A stretch of DNA of 64,000 bases from Bos javanicus (taxonomy: Eukaryota; Chordata; Mammalia; Artiodactyla; Bovidae). The stretch lies in assembly GCF_032452875.1 (NCBI RefSeq), contig NC_083885.1:61078425-61142424 (forward strand), read 5' to 3'. Below the pieces are notes generated by a model that saw only the letters and a program-made list of their open reading frames with translations, was not told the DNA's origin and made no database searches. Below are positions 46,601 through 59,018 of the stretch, one piece after another. The position numbers were made by a program, and so were the translations under genes. How positions within the stretch are numbered: position 1 is the first letter of the stretch; every line of letters begins with the position of its first letter.

Positions 46601-47480
46601 CCTCCTACTCACGGTGCACAGGGGTTGGTCAGCAGCATTTAAGCAAGAAGAAAACACAGGTCCAGAGAAATGTATGACTTGTTCAAAGGCACAGTAGTGT
46701 TCAAGGAGCCAAGATTCTAATCAGAATGTCCTGGCTCTTTGAATGTTTGCTCCGAATCAAAATGCTAAACTTGGACTTCAGAGTATCAGGGGTGGAAGCC
46801 CCCTGATGGTGACTTGTGGTCACTGGGTCAGCCTAGCCCTGCAGAGCAGTGTAGTGAGGGGACATTTCACACCCCAGAGCAGCAGGAAACAGAGTCCTTT
46901 CATTTCTGATTCAGAGTAAAGGTTACTTCCTCGTCCCTCCAGGCAGTTAGTTGGGAGGCCACTCTGCTGTGATGCTTTGACTGAGCTGAGTTTGAGTCTG
47001 TCCCTCCCTACAAATTCCATCTCCTTCTGCCCCAAAGCAGAGTCCCTATTCCATGTCACTCTGCAGGCAACGAAACAGGAAGCTACCAGGTTTTAAGATC
47101 TTTGTCATGGAAACAGGTGGAGTCTGTGATTTCTGATCACCAAGCCCCTTAGTCACTTCATCCCTATCTAGGACAGAAGGAAATAATGATCATAAGGACA
47201 GTTTTCCCAGTGGTATAGAGAAAAGCAGGACAAAGATGGTATATAGCACGTGCAATAGCAGCTAGCTAATAAATAGCAGAGCTGGATTTGAAATGGCAGA
47301 ACTGGTTGATTTTGCTTAAAACCAAGAAATCATCATTCTTATCCACTCAGATCATGCCCATTAAGCAGATGCTGTGAACCAGGCACTGTGTCGGAAGGTT
47401 TTGCTTCTGCAGGGACAGAAATTTCCTTTTCTAAGCTCTTTGGCTGGTTTAATAATTAAACTGACATAAGACAGGCAAAC
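46600..47480. other. Unassigned upstream sequence shared by units 3 and 4
   Basis: Matches 61940-62310 and 62760-63160 in unit 4, where an LTR splits it. Absent from units 1 and 2. No gene or known repeat recognised. Confidence 0.6.
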
Positions 47481-47484
47481 AGGC

Positions 47485-47660
47485 ACTTCCCTGGTGGTCC
47501 AGTGGCTAAGACTCCGTGCCCACATTGCAGGGAGCCTGGGTTCGATCCCTGGTTGAGGAAGTAGACCCCGTATGCTGCAACTGAGTTCACCTGCCTCAAC
47601 GAAAGATCTTGCGTGCTGCAACTAAGATCCAGTGCAGACAAAAAAAAAAAAAAAAAAAGA
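47485..47660 (+). mobile_element. CHR-type SINE with A-tail
   Basis: Sense: CTTCCCTGGTGGTCCAGTGG to a 19-base A run ending near 47659. A piece of the flank (GACAG, AGACAG) is repeated around it. Confidence 0.85.
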
Positions 47661-47892
47661 CAGATTAGGAGATTCAATTTGCTTCATTGGGGAGCCCCAT
47701 AGAAATTCTGAGACTCAAGACATTCAAACAACTGAGGCTCATATCCTCCCCTGAGCTAAGGAGAAAGGAGTAGGAATCTGGGGCTTCAAATGGGAGGAAG
47801 AGAACCCACAGGAAGATGGGAGGAGAAAATGCTTGGAAGACCCTTGTGAGTCCCTTGGATGGCAGGGAGATCAAACCAGTTAATCCTAAAAG

Positions 47893-48182
47893 AAATTCAC
47901 CCTGAATATTCATCAGAAGGACTGATGCTGAAGCTGAAGCTCCAATACTTTGGCCTCCTGATGCGAAGAACTGACTCATTGGAAAAGACTCTGATGCTGG
48001 GAAAGATTAAGGGCAGGAGGACAAGGGGATGACAGAGGATGAGATGGTTGGATGGCAGCTTTGACTCAATGAATGTGAATTTGAGCAAACTCCGGGAGAT
48101 AGTGAAGGACAGAAGAGCCTGGTGTGCTGCAGTTCATGGGGTAACAAAGAGTCGGACATGACTGAGTGACTGAATGACAACA
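47893..48182 (+). mobile_element. BovB LINE 3' end fragment
   Basis: Sense BovB tail: GGACTGATGCTGAAGCTGAA through GACTGAGTGACTGAATGACA. Confidence 0.87.
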
Positions 48183-48294
48183 ACAAAAAACCCCAAGTGT
48201 TTGGTATACAAATGTTTGCCACTCCAGGCAGATAATCCTTTTAGAAATAAAAAGTTGTCTTTGGTGATAGCTCTCTTCCTGCTGTAGGTCCCTT

Positions 48295-48470
48295 GTGAAA
48301 GTCGCTAAGTCGTGTCCGAGTCTTTGCGACCCCATGGACTATACAGTCCATGGAATTCTCCAGGCCGGAATACTGGAGTTGGTAGCCTTTCCCTTCTCCA
48401 GGGGATCTTCCCAACCCAGGGATCAAACCCAGGTCTCTCACATTGCAGGCGGACTCTTCACCAGCTGATT
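48295..48470 (-). mobile_element. Bov-tA SINE
   Basis: Reverse copy with GTCGCTAAGTCGTGTCCGAG. Confidence 0.85.
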
Positions 48471-48588
48471 ACCTTATTTTGAGCAGTTAAGGGAGACACA
48501 AGGAGCTTCTCCTGAGTCTGCTGGGTCTTCACTGCCTTTGGCTCAAAACAGTCAACCAGTCAAAGGGGCACATTTGAGAAGATGTATT

Positions 48589-48868
48589 CTGCTCCCCTGG
48601 AGAAGGCAATGGCACCCCACTCCAGTACTCTTGCCTGGAAAATCCCATGGATGGAGGAGCCTGGTAGGCTGCAGTCCATGGGGTCGCTAAGAATCGGACA
48701 CGACTGAGCGACTTCATTTTCACCTTTCACTTTCATGCATTGGAGAAGGAAATGGCAACCCACTCCAGTGTCCTTGCCTGGAGAATCCCAGTGATGGGGG
48801 AGCCTGGTGGGCTGCCTTCTATGGGGTCGCAGAGTCGGACACGACTGAAGTGACTTAGCAGCAGCAGC
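48589..48868 (+). mobile_element. Bov-A2 SINE in the 5' region of copy C
   Basis: Two-part sense element flanked by ATTCTGCTCCC (about 48585 and 48869). Absent from A and B. Confidence 0.9.
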
Positions 48869-50276
48869 ATTCTGCTCCCTGTCACTTCTCTTTAAACGAT
48901 CTTTCTAGCAATTTTGAAACACATTAAGAGGCTTCTTTATGTTTGAAGAATTCAAAGCTCAGAGATGGAGAACTTGCCCATGGTTAAAGGATGTGTCCTT
49001 TAACCAGCTGCCCCTCATCACTCCAGTACTTCATGGACTTTAACTCCTAGGGTCTAGGACGGATAAGCAATCTGGATGACTGCGTCTTGTTTTCTCAGCA
49101 GATTGTAGCCTCCTCAACTATGTCTAAGACGCTGTGTCAGTATGTTCGCTGGTTTGATCAGAAGCTGGCCCACAGGCGAGGGGCAGACACCATAAAGGAG
49201 TCTGATGATCTCAAGATTCATCTGAGTGCCACAGAACTGGTGTTCTTGGGTGTGGGCAGATACCTGGGAGGTGGCCTGTACATCACGGTTGGTGCAGTGG
49301 CCAAGTACGTAGCTGGACCAGCGATTGTCATCTGCTTCTTGGTGGCCGGCCTGTCTTCTCTGCTGTCGAGGCTCTGCTATGTGGAGCTTGACGCCCGGGT
49401 ACCACGCTCCTCTTCTGCGTATGTCTGCAGCTACGTCACGATGGGGCAGCTCTGGGCCTTCATCGTTGGCTGGAACATCATACTGTTATTTTTAATTGGT
49501 GAGGTGATGGGACCAGGGGACAGGTGTGGGGGAAAGGCGTGGGGCTAAGGTCAGGAAACTGGGAGATGCGATTGCGGTCTTATTCATGGGCTCTTTGTTA
49601 CCTGACTTGTTGGGGGAAGTGGGTAACAGTAGCTGGAAAACCCCACAACTTCATTCTATTCAGCTCTCCCCTGCTTTCCTTAAATAATTGGACTAAGAAA
49701 GAGGAGGAAAGGAAACTGGGCACTGGTGGGAGGGAGGCGTGTCCCACAGGCTCATCACCTCATTATATTGGAGTCTTTGCTCAGCTGTTGCCTTTGAGTG
49801 ATTTTTTTTTGGGGGGGAGGGTTGCCACTTGATATTTTATACCTCATCTTTTAGCCCTCCTTATCCAACTTCCCTGTTTTCTTTCCTTGTGAAACACTGA
49901 TCTCCTCCTAATATATTAAATAGTGGACCTATTTTGTGAATCATCCCAGTCTGCTCTCGATACCCCATGAAAAAAATCTTTGAGATTATGTTTTGCCTAT
50001 TTTTTCCTTCAAAATACATCCCATGGCACATACTAGGTGTTCAATTTTGTCTGTGAATGTTCATTCTTCTGCTGCTGCAGCCACTGCGTGTACAGCCAGT
50101 GCCTGGAGGTACGCCTTTGACAGCCTCATTGGGGACCTCATCTCTCAGGCATTGGAGGGAACTTTCCCTCTGCATGTGCCCTACTTGCTGGCCACGTATG
50201 CGGACTTTTTGGCACTGGGCCTGGTGCTGCTGCTTGCGGGTGAGTCAGGGGTCAGATATAAGACGGGATGAGGGGA

Positions 50277-50625
50277 CTCCCCTGGTGGTCCAGTGGTTAA
50301 GAATCCGCCTTGCAATGTGGGGACACAGGTTTGATCCCTGGTCAGGGAACTAGGATCCCATGTGCCGCAGAACAACTAGGCCCAAGTCCTTAACCTGCAC
50401 AGTACAACTGGAGAATCTGTGTGTGTGTGTGTGTATGTGTGTAGTTGCTCAGTCATGTCCCACCTTTTGGGCTATAGCCCAATAGGCTCCTTTGTCGGTG
50501 GGATTCTCCAGTCAGGAATGCTGGAGTGGGTTGCCATATCCTTCTCCAGGGGATCTTCCTGACCCAGGAAGTGAACCCATGTCTCCTGTGTTTCCTGCAT
50601 TGCAGGTGGATTCCTTATCCACTGA
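50277..50625. mobile_element. CHR (+) and Bov-tA (-) SINEs in copy C intron 2
   Basis: CHR at 50277-50420, a (GT)n bridge at about 50417-50444, then reverse Bov-tA to 50625. Not present in A or B. Confidence 0.82.
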
Positions 50626-50839
50626 TTCCCAAACTTTGCTGTTTGGGTCACAACTAAAGATCCCACAGATAAGACCCAACTCAGCCAATTACTAACTAAA
50701 TAAAATATATTTTTTTAAAAGATGGACTGAGTAGGGCATGGAGAGGAGCTGAGGTTGGGAAAAACTTGGGGGTGGGGACTAGGACTGGAAGGACTGTCTG
50801 TGTTATGAGAGACGGGAAAGCAAGATCTGGAGGATCGTT

Positions 50840-51060
50840 TCCCACTCTTGGCCCTCTTGACAATTTGAGCCAGTTCATTCCTTGGTAGGGCGGGCTGTTC
50901 TGTGATTTCAGGATGTTTTAAAAAATCATTGTTGGATGCTGAGTAGCGTCCCCCACCTTTGCTTACTAGATAGCCGTGAAACCCACTCCCCAAATTCTGA
51001 CAATTGGAATGTCTCCAGACCATGCCAAACGTTTGGGGAATAAAATTTAATCCCAGGTGA
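50840..51060 (-). mobile_element. MER5A remnant in copy C intron 2
   Basis: GGGCTGTTCTGTGATTTCAG and GAATGTCTCCAGACCATGCC fit MER5A. It is in the same position as in A and B. Confidence 0.75.
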
Positions 51061-51234
51061 AAATCATTTACTTAGACTGACATATTTTAGTCTTGGTACT
51101 GAGACCAAAGATTTTTTTTTTTTTTAATTTCAGAGGAAATTCACAAAGCATAAATTTATTGTTTTGCTATTTCCCCCAGCTTTACTGAGATATAACTGAC
51201 ATACAGCACAGCAAGTTTGAGGTGTGCAATGTGA

Positions 51235-51745
51235 CTTTGTTTTTGGCTGTACTAGATCTTTGTAGCTGCTCACAGGTTTTCTCTAGCTACAGAGCGTATG
51301 GGTTACTATTTGCTGTGATACTCAGGCTTCTTTTTGCGGGGCTTCTAATGTTGCAGAGCATGGGCTCTAGAGCTCGGGGTCAGTAGTTACAGCACATGGG
51401 CTTAGTTTTCTTTGGCATGTGGAATGTCCCTGGACCAGGGATGGAACCCTTGTCCCCTGCATTGGCCAGCAGACTCCCAACCACTGGGCCACCAGGGAAA
51501 TCCCACAGTGGTGACCTGATAGGCCTGCCTATGTGAGATGATCACCACAATAAGAAATGAACTATTAGGACCTGCCTGGTGGTCCAGTGGCCAAGACTCC
51601 TCCTCCCAGTGCAGGGGACCAAGGTTCCACCCCTGGTCAGGGAACTACGATCCCACTGATGCCACTAAGAGTTCACACGCCACACCTAAAGATTCTGTTA
51701 TGCCGCAGCAAAGACTCAGCACAGCCAAATATAAATAAAATGAAA
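51235..51745. mobile_element. Two CHR-type SINEs in copy C intron 2
   Basis: 51235-51507 is reverse and 51565-51745 sense, both inserted in the old LINE sequence that precedes exon 3. Confidence 0.8.
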
Positions 51746-54106
51746 ATTTTTTTAAATTATAAGAAAAGAAATTAACTATCTTATGGGTACAATTCAGGGG
51801 CGCTAGTACATTCACAATGTTGTCCAGCCATCATCTGCTTTTAGTTTCAAACATGTTCATCTGCCCCCAAAAGACACCCTGTATCCACTGAGCAGTCACG
51901 GTCCATCCACCCCACCCCCACAACCCCCAGCCGCCGAGGCTGCTCTCTGTCTCTGTGGACTTCGTTACTGTGCATGTTTCATATTTCATCTCTCCTACAG
52001 TACTACTCGCTCTGGGAGTTCCTGAGTCAGCCTGGGTTTACAGAGTGTTCACGGGCATCAACATTTTGGTTCTCAGCTTCACCATCGTCTCTGGCTTCAT
52101 TAAGGGAGACCCACACAACTGGAAGCTCATGAATCAGGGCTACACATTGGCCACAGCTGTATTCATGTATAGGTTAGGAGGGTACCCTTGGTCATATTAA
52201 TGTCTGTGTGTGTGTAGGGGAGTCAGAGCTGAGAATTTTGTGGGGACTAAAGAGACCCAGGCTGGTGGATCCAGATGGCGGGTTTCCAGAGTTTGTGGTA
52301 TTGAGGGAAGAGTCCAGAAGTGATGGCTGAACCCACCTCACCCAAATTCTTTCTTGCTCCTTCTCCCACAACAGCTTGGGCCCTCCAGGTGCTGGAGGGT
52401 TTGTGCCTTTTGACTTTGAGGGAGTCGTCCGAGGAGCAGCTATGTGTTTCTATGCATTTGTCGGTTTTGCTGACATTACCACTAGAGGTAAGGTGGTAAC
52501 CGTGTGTCCCATCAGGGTTTGGACAGAGATTGAGCTGCCCTTGGGCACAGAGGCTGGGAGAAGGTTAGCCTGCTTTAGGCAGTTCTGTGCTTTTACCCCA
52601 TGGTGTTTTTGTGACCTGCTGCTTCTACCCCTTTTGCAGAGAGAGGAGACCTAAAGCCTCAGCGCTCCATCTCCCTCTTCTCACTCCTCATGTGCTTTTT
52701 GGCATATTTTGCTGTCTCAGCGGCACTCACCCTCACGGTGCCCTACCACCAGATTCATCACTATAACCCCTTGCCTGAGGCTTTTCTCCACGTTGGCTGG
52801 GGCCCTGCCAGATATGTCATGGCTGTTGGCGTCCTCTGTGCTCTTATGTCCAGGTCAGTGTCACAGGTTTCTCCCCGTCTACTGTCAGATGCTCATGCAC
52901 CCCAGCCCGTGGGACTGAGAGATGAGAGGGTAAGACATCTTGCTCCAGACTAGGGAGCGCATGCCCTGGTCTCCCCTGCTTCTCCACGTCCTCACACGTG
53001 TCTCCACTTTCTCTCCCAGCCTCCTAGGTGACATGTTCCCCATGTCTCGGTTAATTCGTGCAATGGCAGAGGATGGGCTCCTTTTCCGGGCACTTGTCCG
53101 GGTCTATGGTCACACAAAAATCCCCATCATGGCCATCATGTCTTCTGGAAACCTTGCAGGTGAATAAACAAAACTCACTCCTTCCTTGGTCCATTTCCCT
53201 TAAGTGCAGTTCCAGTGGTTTCTTAATCCCACCCCTGGCATTTTTGCTCCCCCATTCTAGGGATCATGGCATTACTTTTTGAGTTCAGCGACATTGCAAA
53301 CCTCATGGCAGTTGTGTCCCTGCTCGCTTACTCCATGGTGTCCTTCTCAGTCCTTGCTCTCAGGTGAGACCCCATTACACCTTGATCGGGGGGCTTGGGG
53401 TCATGGGGATGATGGGGAGGTCATCCTGGTCTGTGTCTTCATGCTGCCTTCTGATTGTTCAATAGAAGAAAGAAGTGGAATAGACAATCTGATATTGTGT
53501 GAATAGTGGCTGCTGTTAATATTGCCTTTAAACCTCTAATTCAGGTACCAGCCAGATCAGAATTTAAGTAAGAATAAGAAAACGGAAGAAGAAACTGAGA
53601 TGGAGTGTGTACTTGAAGGAAGTCCTTTGGAATCTGAACCTGAAGCAGGAACCTCAAACATTCTAAGGAGCCTGTGGTTCCCTACCAGCATCACCCTCAC
53701 CCAGAAATCTGTCCAGATTGTCTCTGGATGTGCCTTCCTGCTTGGTGAGCAGTGGGGTTTCCCTTTATTTGTATTCTGAAATTGACTGGATGGAGTGAGA
53801 GTGTGTATTTTGTCAGTTGAGTAGTCTTGGAGATATGATGGCCCTTCCTGATGTTGGTGGTTTCAGGGAGGGGTGTGACCTGAGGTCCTGACATCTTTGT
53901 CTTCTGGGTCCAGCCTGTTCTCCTTCTTCTTGACCCTTGCAGTTCTTCTGCTGACCATCCTGGGCCTGATCCTGGCTCAGTGGCCCAGACATGTGTTCTC
54001 TGGAGACCCCGTGCTCACAACAGTGGCTGTGCTGCTGCTGCTCATCACTGGGATCACGGTCATCATCTGGAGGCAGCCCCAGAGCCCAAGTCCTCTTACG
54101 TTCAGG

Positions 54107-54117
54107 ATAAGGTGACC
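54107..54117 (+). other. Lost splice donor and read-through stop in copy C
   Basis: TTCAGG|ATAAGGTGA in place of the A wording TTCAGG|GTAAGGTGA. One G-to-A change removes the GT, and an in-frame TGA follows at once. Confidence 0.85.
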
Positions 54118-54699
54118 TTATGTGGCCAAAGTATCCACCTTGAGTGAATGAAGTCTGTGTGCTTTGAGGTCTAAACATCCTTTGCTGGACCAAGAAAAAA
54201 GGGGAGTTGCTGAAACCAATGGACTCTTCCCTGATCCACACTCAGTGCTTACAAACCAGGCTCAATAGGCATGGAACACAAAGCCTGAATTGGACTGAAC
54301 TTGTCTCGCCCACATGGGGAAAGGTCTCCCTTTCAGGTGTCTGGGCTGTGTTCAGGGATGAACTGACTCTGCCTGCAGGTCCCTGCTCTGCCTGTCCTCC
54401 CACTGGTGAGCATCTTTCTGAACGTTTATCTGATGATGCAGATGACTACTTGGACCTGGACCCTATTTGGTGTCTGGAATGCCATTGGTGAGTGACTGTC
54501 TAGGGTGAAGAGGCTTCTTGGGTGACTGAACCCAATCCTCTTCTAAGTACTTCTTCCCTAAACTGTGCCATACGCCATAATAGGAGGCTTACTGGGTATT
54601 CATAAGTGAGGAGAGCCTCTGTTTTTCTTCTTATTGTCTCATCTCTCTACTAGGATTTGCCATATACTTTGGATATGGGATCCAACACAGCTTGTAGGA

Positions 54700-56660
54700 G
54701 AACAATGAGCCATAGACACCAGCCTCCACCTCCCAGACTCTGGACTAAAACACCCCTAGTGATGAAGCATCTTAGCCAAAGGAAATAGATGCTGTGTGGA
54801 CCCCTCCATACACTGGAGGTATCTGCTGATTCAAGGCGCGATTTGAGCCTCTATGGACTGTGAAGGTGGAAAGTATTTAGTATAAATATTTAGTATTTAT
54901 TGCCAATGGACACAATGACTTTGCTATTGTATAATTTTTAAGTAAATGTTTTAAAGCTTAATATGCATACAGAAAACTGCATGCTTCATAAGTGTGTAGT
55001 AAGATGAATCTTTACAAAGAAAGTACTATGATGTAACTAACAAATAGAGGAAGAAATAAAATATGAGCCTGCACATAAGAAGCACCTTGTTGTACTTATT
55101 TCCAATAAGAACTAGAGATTGCCCCATGGGAAAGAAACTCAGGTAACTATGTATTATGTCAAGAGTTATACTTTACGGGCTTCCCTAATGGTCCAGTGGT
55201 CAAGACTCTGGGCCCCCAATGCAGGGGGCATGGGTTTGAGCCCTGATTAGGGAACTAATATTCCACAGGCCACAACTAAGACCCAGCACAGCCAAATAAA
55301 GAAACAAATAAGATTTTTTAAAAGAGTTACACATAAATATTAGCCCATGAATAGGCTAGAAGTAAAAGAAAGGGAACAGATATTTTGTGCAAATATTAAC
55401 AATAGAAACTAGGGTAGCTATATTGCTATCAGACAAATTAGATTTTGTTCAAAAGAATAGCAATAGATAAAGTTGATCATTTCTTGGAGAAGGCAATGGC
55501 AACCCACTCCTGTATTCTTGCCTGGAGAATCCCATGGACAGAGGAGCCTGGCGGGCCCCATGGGGTTGCAAAGAGTCAGACACGACTTAGCAACAAGCAT
55601 GCACACACATCCTTTAGGCCCAATGTGTGCAGTTTGGCTCACCTCATTAAAGATGCTTGATGTCGTCATTGGTTAATTTCCTTTTATTTTCCCACAGACT
55701 TTTTCATAGATGCTATTTTTCAAAATCTGTATGGCTTTTTTTTTTCCTGCTTGTTTTGTTCTGCTGTGAATTGCTTTGCTTTAGTGAACTTATGCTAGTA
55801 TACTTAGCTCACAGACGTTCAAGCCATTGTGAATTTTCCTCATCTCCATAAATAGTTCATCTGTGCTTCTCCCTAATGGCGTTTTATTTTTACCCCCATA
55901 AGCAACTAAGGTAGAAAAATAAAATGTTTACCATGGAAAAAAAAATAAAGTTGATCATTTCATAATGATAAAGAGAAGTGATCATTTTGATATTTTCTCC
56001 AAGCTTTGTTGAGACAAAGTGTAACAGTGTAAATGGTTGGTTTTCTTTACTTTTCTATCCCAGAGTCCTCGAGTCACACAGTAGTGCTCATGAAGAAAAC
56101 CTCTTAATAGGAAAAGAAAACTTCCTGCATTGTTAGAAGTGGGGGGAAGGGGTCATATGTAATTGTTGGTTGATAAATGGTTCCAGTAAGGTTGAACTAA
56201 AACCTCGAAAGACAGGACAGAAAGTTGCTGCTGCAGAACATAATGTTTGAAACTGAGATTACAGACATGCAAGAAGTTGGTAATAATGGGGCAGAGGATT
56301 GTTTGTGGGAACAACTGAAGTGGAGTAAAGGAGATATGGAGATATGGAGGTCAAGAAACCAAGTACAAGTTATTAGATGAATTTAAACAAAGATGGAGGA
56401 GAATGAATAGAATTAGGAAAGTCACTACCTTGCAAGTTCTATTGAAATTACTGACTTAGGAAGCAATGAATGGAGAATGAGACTGTCAGGTGAAACTTTG
56501 ATGGAAAAGTTGACATCACCTGATTGTTGTTGATCCCTTACTGATGTGGGAAAGCCAGATATCATGTGATACCCAACGTACTGTGATAGGCAACCCAGAA
56601 CACTGCCCATACAATAGTCCTGATGAAAAGTTGACTCAGAATTAATCAAGTCTCTACATC
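54700..56660 (+). other. 3' flank of copy C
   Basis: Shared flank wording with A and B to about 56390, broken by a CHR SINE (55175-55320) and a partial Bov-tA (55486-55600). No gene found. Confidence 0.7.
55175..55600 (+). mobile_element. CHR SINE and partial Bov-tA
   Basis: 55175-55320 CHR with A-tail; 55486-55600 is a Bov-tA missing its head and with an internal deletion after GGAGCCTGG. Confidence 0.82.
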
Positions 56661-56669
56661 AATTGCTTT

Positions 56670-57335
56670 CCAGGTGGCCCAATGGTAAAGAATCTGCCTG
56701 CAATGCAGGAGACCCAGTTTTGATTCCTGTATCAGGAAGATCCCCTGGAGGAGGGCTTGGCAACCCACTCCAGTATTCTTGCCTGGAGAATCCCATGGAC
56801 AGAGGAGCCTGGTGGGCTACAGGCCATGGGGTTGCAAAGAGTTGGACACAACTGAGTGACTAAGCATTGCACGCCTGCACCCTAGATCACCTAGGAGCTC
56901 AGAGCAGACATTAGGGATAGATTCACATTTAAGCTGAAAACTTAGTCACCCAGGGACTTCCTCGTTGCAAGGGAGCACAGGTTGAATCCCTGGTTGGGGA
57001 ACCCACATGCCTCACAGTGAGGGCCCCCCTCCCTCCCACCCCCAAAATCAGCCAAACCAGAATGTGGGTAATTCTCCAGGAAGCAAAATGATGCACTTTC
57101 TGTAACAATTAAATGATATGACCCAAAGTGATGAGTTCATACAGTTATGTGAAAGTGTTAGTCTCTCAGTTGTGTCCAACTCTTTGTGGCCCCATGGACT
57201 GTAGCCCGCCAGGCTCCTCTGTTCATGGGATTCTGCAGGCAAGAATACTTGAGTGGGTTGCCATGCCCTCCTCCAGGGGATCTTCTTGACCCAGGGATCA
57301 AACCTGGTCTCCTGCATTGCAAGTGGATTCTTTTG
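56670..57335. mobile_element. Bov-tA (+), CHR fragment (+) and Bov-tA (-)
   Basis: 56670-56865, 56953-57030 and 57151-57330 respectively, with unassigned bases between. Confidence 0.82.
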
Positions 57336-57599
57336 CTTCTACAGAGTTGACATAAAAGAAAGTCACATTTTTTTTTTTTGGTTTCCCAGTGCACATAAAA
57401 GTTATGCTTATACTACACTGCAGTCTAGTCAGTGTGCTTAGAATCCTGTCTAAAAAGCCCCAATATACCTACTATAAACCACTCCTTTGCCCGTTTCTGT
57501 TTGCTCATCCCTATTTTCCTTAGACCTTAATCATAAGGATGAGATCATTAGGCAACATTTAACTTTCTGCTTTTCTAATTATGCACAATGCCTCACCTA

Positions 57600-58235
57600 A
57601 CCTGCTGATTCCTGGATTATAAGGAGTAAGAATGAAGAATTAAGTAGTTAAAGAATGACTGACTCTCTACCCCTAGGTTCCCCTTAGTAAATTTGCAGGT
57701 GGACCACGAGGGCAAGAGAACCTCCAGTTGCAGGTGGATCTCCTGAGTAAGATAGTGTCCCAGGGAAGACAAGGAGAAGTCAGCAGCAACAGATAAATGA
57801 CAGATAATCTGACCTCCTGCCTAAAGGATTAACTGAGGCATTATCATCTTCCCTTTAAAGATTCCCTTCTGGTTCAGCTGGTAAAGAATCCACCTGCAAT
57901 GTGGGAGACCTGGGTTTGATCCCTGGGTTGGGAAGATCCCCTGGAGAAGGGAAAGGCTACCCACTCCAGTATTCTGGCCTGGAGAATTCCATGGATTCTA
58001 TAGTCCATGGGGTCACAAAGAGTCGGACACGACTGAGCGACTTTCACTTTAAAGATTGTCATGGCTGAGAAGAACTGGTATGGACACAAGTCCACCTTCT
58101 CCTGAGATAGCTGGCTTTTCTGAATAAAGCATCATTCCTCTCTGCGGAAGCTTGTTCCTTGCTTTATTGTCTGTTGAGTGATGAGCGGCTGAACCAGCGA
58201 TTGGTTACAAATCTAACTGCTGGGCTAGAATAGCC
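57600..58235 (+). mobile_element. Possible LTR-like element holding a nested Bov-tA (57864-58046)
   Basis: The nested SINE has TTTAAAGATT on both sides (57854-57863 and 58047-58056). The surrounding unfamiliar sequence ends in a GAATAAAGCATC signal and a T-rich terminus, as LTRs do. Termini were not resolved, so this is a weak call. Confidence 0.35.
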
Positions 58236-58454
58236 AGTGAGTCAATGCTGGTCACCATGTTTCTGAGTTAATACACCCAGGGCAAGTATTCTATCTTAAT
58301 GCACAATGTTTAAACATGGCAATTTATAGTTAGGATGGCCTACTGCTGGAGCCTGGGCTACCGCAGATGTTAAAGCATTGATAGCCTTTTCTCCTTCTGT
58401 CATTCATTCAGTTGGGTCTGGTTGGGTAGAATTTAGTAGTTCATAGAGAGGTTG

Positions 58455-59018
58455 GAGGAGAAGGCAATTGCACCCCACTACAGTACTCTTACCTGGAAAA
58501 TCCCATGGATGGAGGAGCCTGGTAGGCTGCAGTCCATGTGGTCGCTAAGAGTCAGACATGACTAAGTGACTTCACTTTCACTTTTCACTTTCATGCATTG
58601 GAGAAGGAAGTGGCAACCCACTCCAGTGTTCTTGCCTGGAGAATCCCAGGGATGGGGGAGCCTTGTGGGCTGCAGTCTATGGGGTTGCACAGAGTCAGAC
58701 ACGACTGATGCAACTTAGCAGCAAGTCAACTATAACTCAATTAAAAAAAAACGTTCTTCTAGGAGTCAATCACTACATTTAATTCTGTTTTGATGGTCTG
58801 TGCCCAGTGTTTTGGCTTTGCAGGTGGCTCAAGTGGCTAAGAAGTCACCTGCCAATTCAGGAGATGCAAGAGATATGGACTTGATCCCTGGGTTGGGAAG
58901 ATACCCTGGAGTGAAAAATGGCAACCCACTCCAGTGTTCTTACCTGAAAAGTCCCATGGACAGAGGAGCCTGGTGGGCTACAGTCCATGGAGTCACAAAG
59001 ACTCAGACATGACTGAAC
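58455..59018 (+). mobile_element. Bov-A2 and Bov-tA SINEs
   Basis: Bov-A2 58455-58725 (two monomers), Bov-tA 58818-59018 ending in a short CACACA tract. Confidence 0.85.

Larger units (their letters stand above)
49120..54697 (+). pseudogene. CAT-like transporter copy C (SLC7A family), exon 9 donor lost; truncated or decaying
   Basis: Third CAT-family copy. Exons: 49120-49498, 50081-50239, 52001-52181, 52375-52487, 52640-52853, 53020-53159, 53261-53363, 53545-53744, 53943-54106, 54379-54487, 54654-54697. All coding parts stay in frame (601 residues if joined), and motifs are often closer to classical CATs than in A or B (RLIRAMAEDGLLFRAL, CFYAFVGF, GVPESAW). But the intron 9 donor is AT (54107-54108) where A and B have GT. 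Reading through stops at TGA 54115-54117, after about 553 residues. The next GT (54112) shifts the frame and also stops soon. Either way the last two helices (exons 10-11) are lost. The outer-loop NTS sequon is gone, while Glu89 in LCYVEL is kept. It could still express a short form, so pseudogene status is likely, not certain. Confidence 0.72.

Noticed and set aside
22516..54697. CAT-like copies as processed retrocopies
   Set aside because: All have the same ten introns with GT/AG borders and matching phases, so they arose by genomic duplication.
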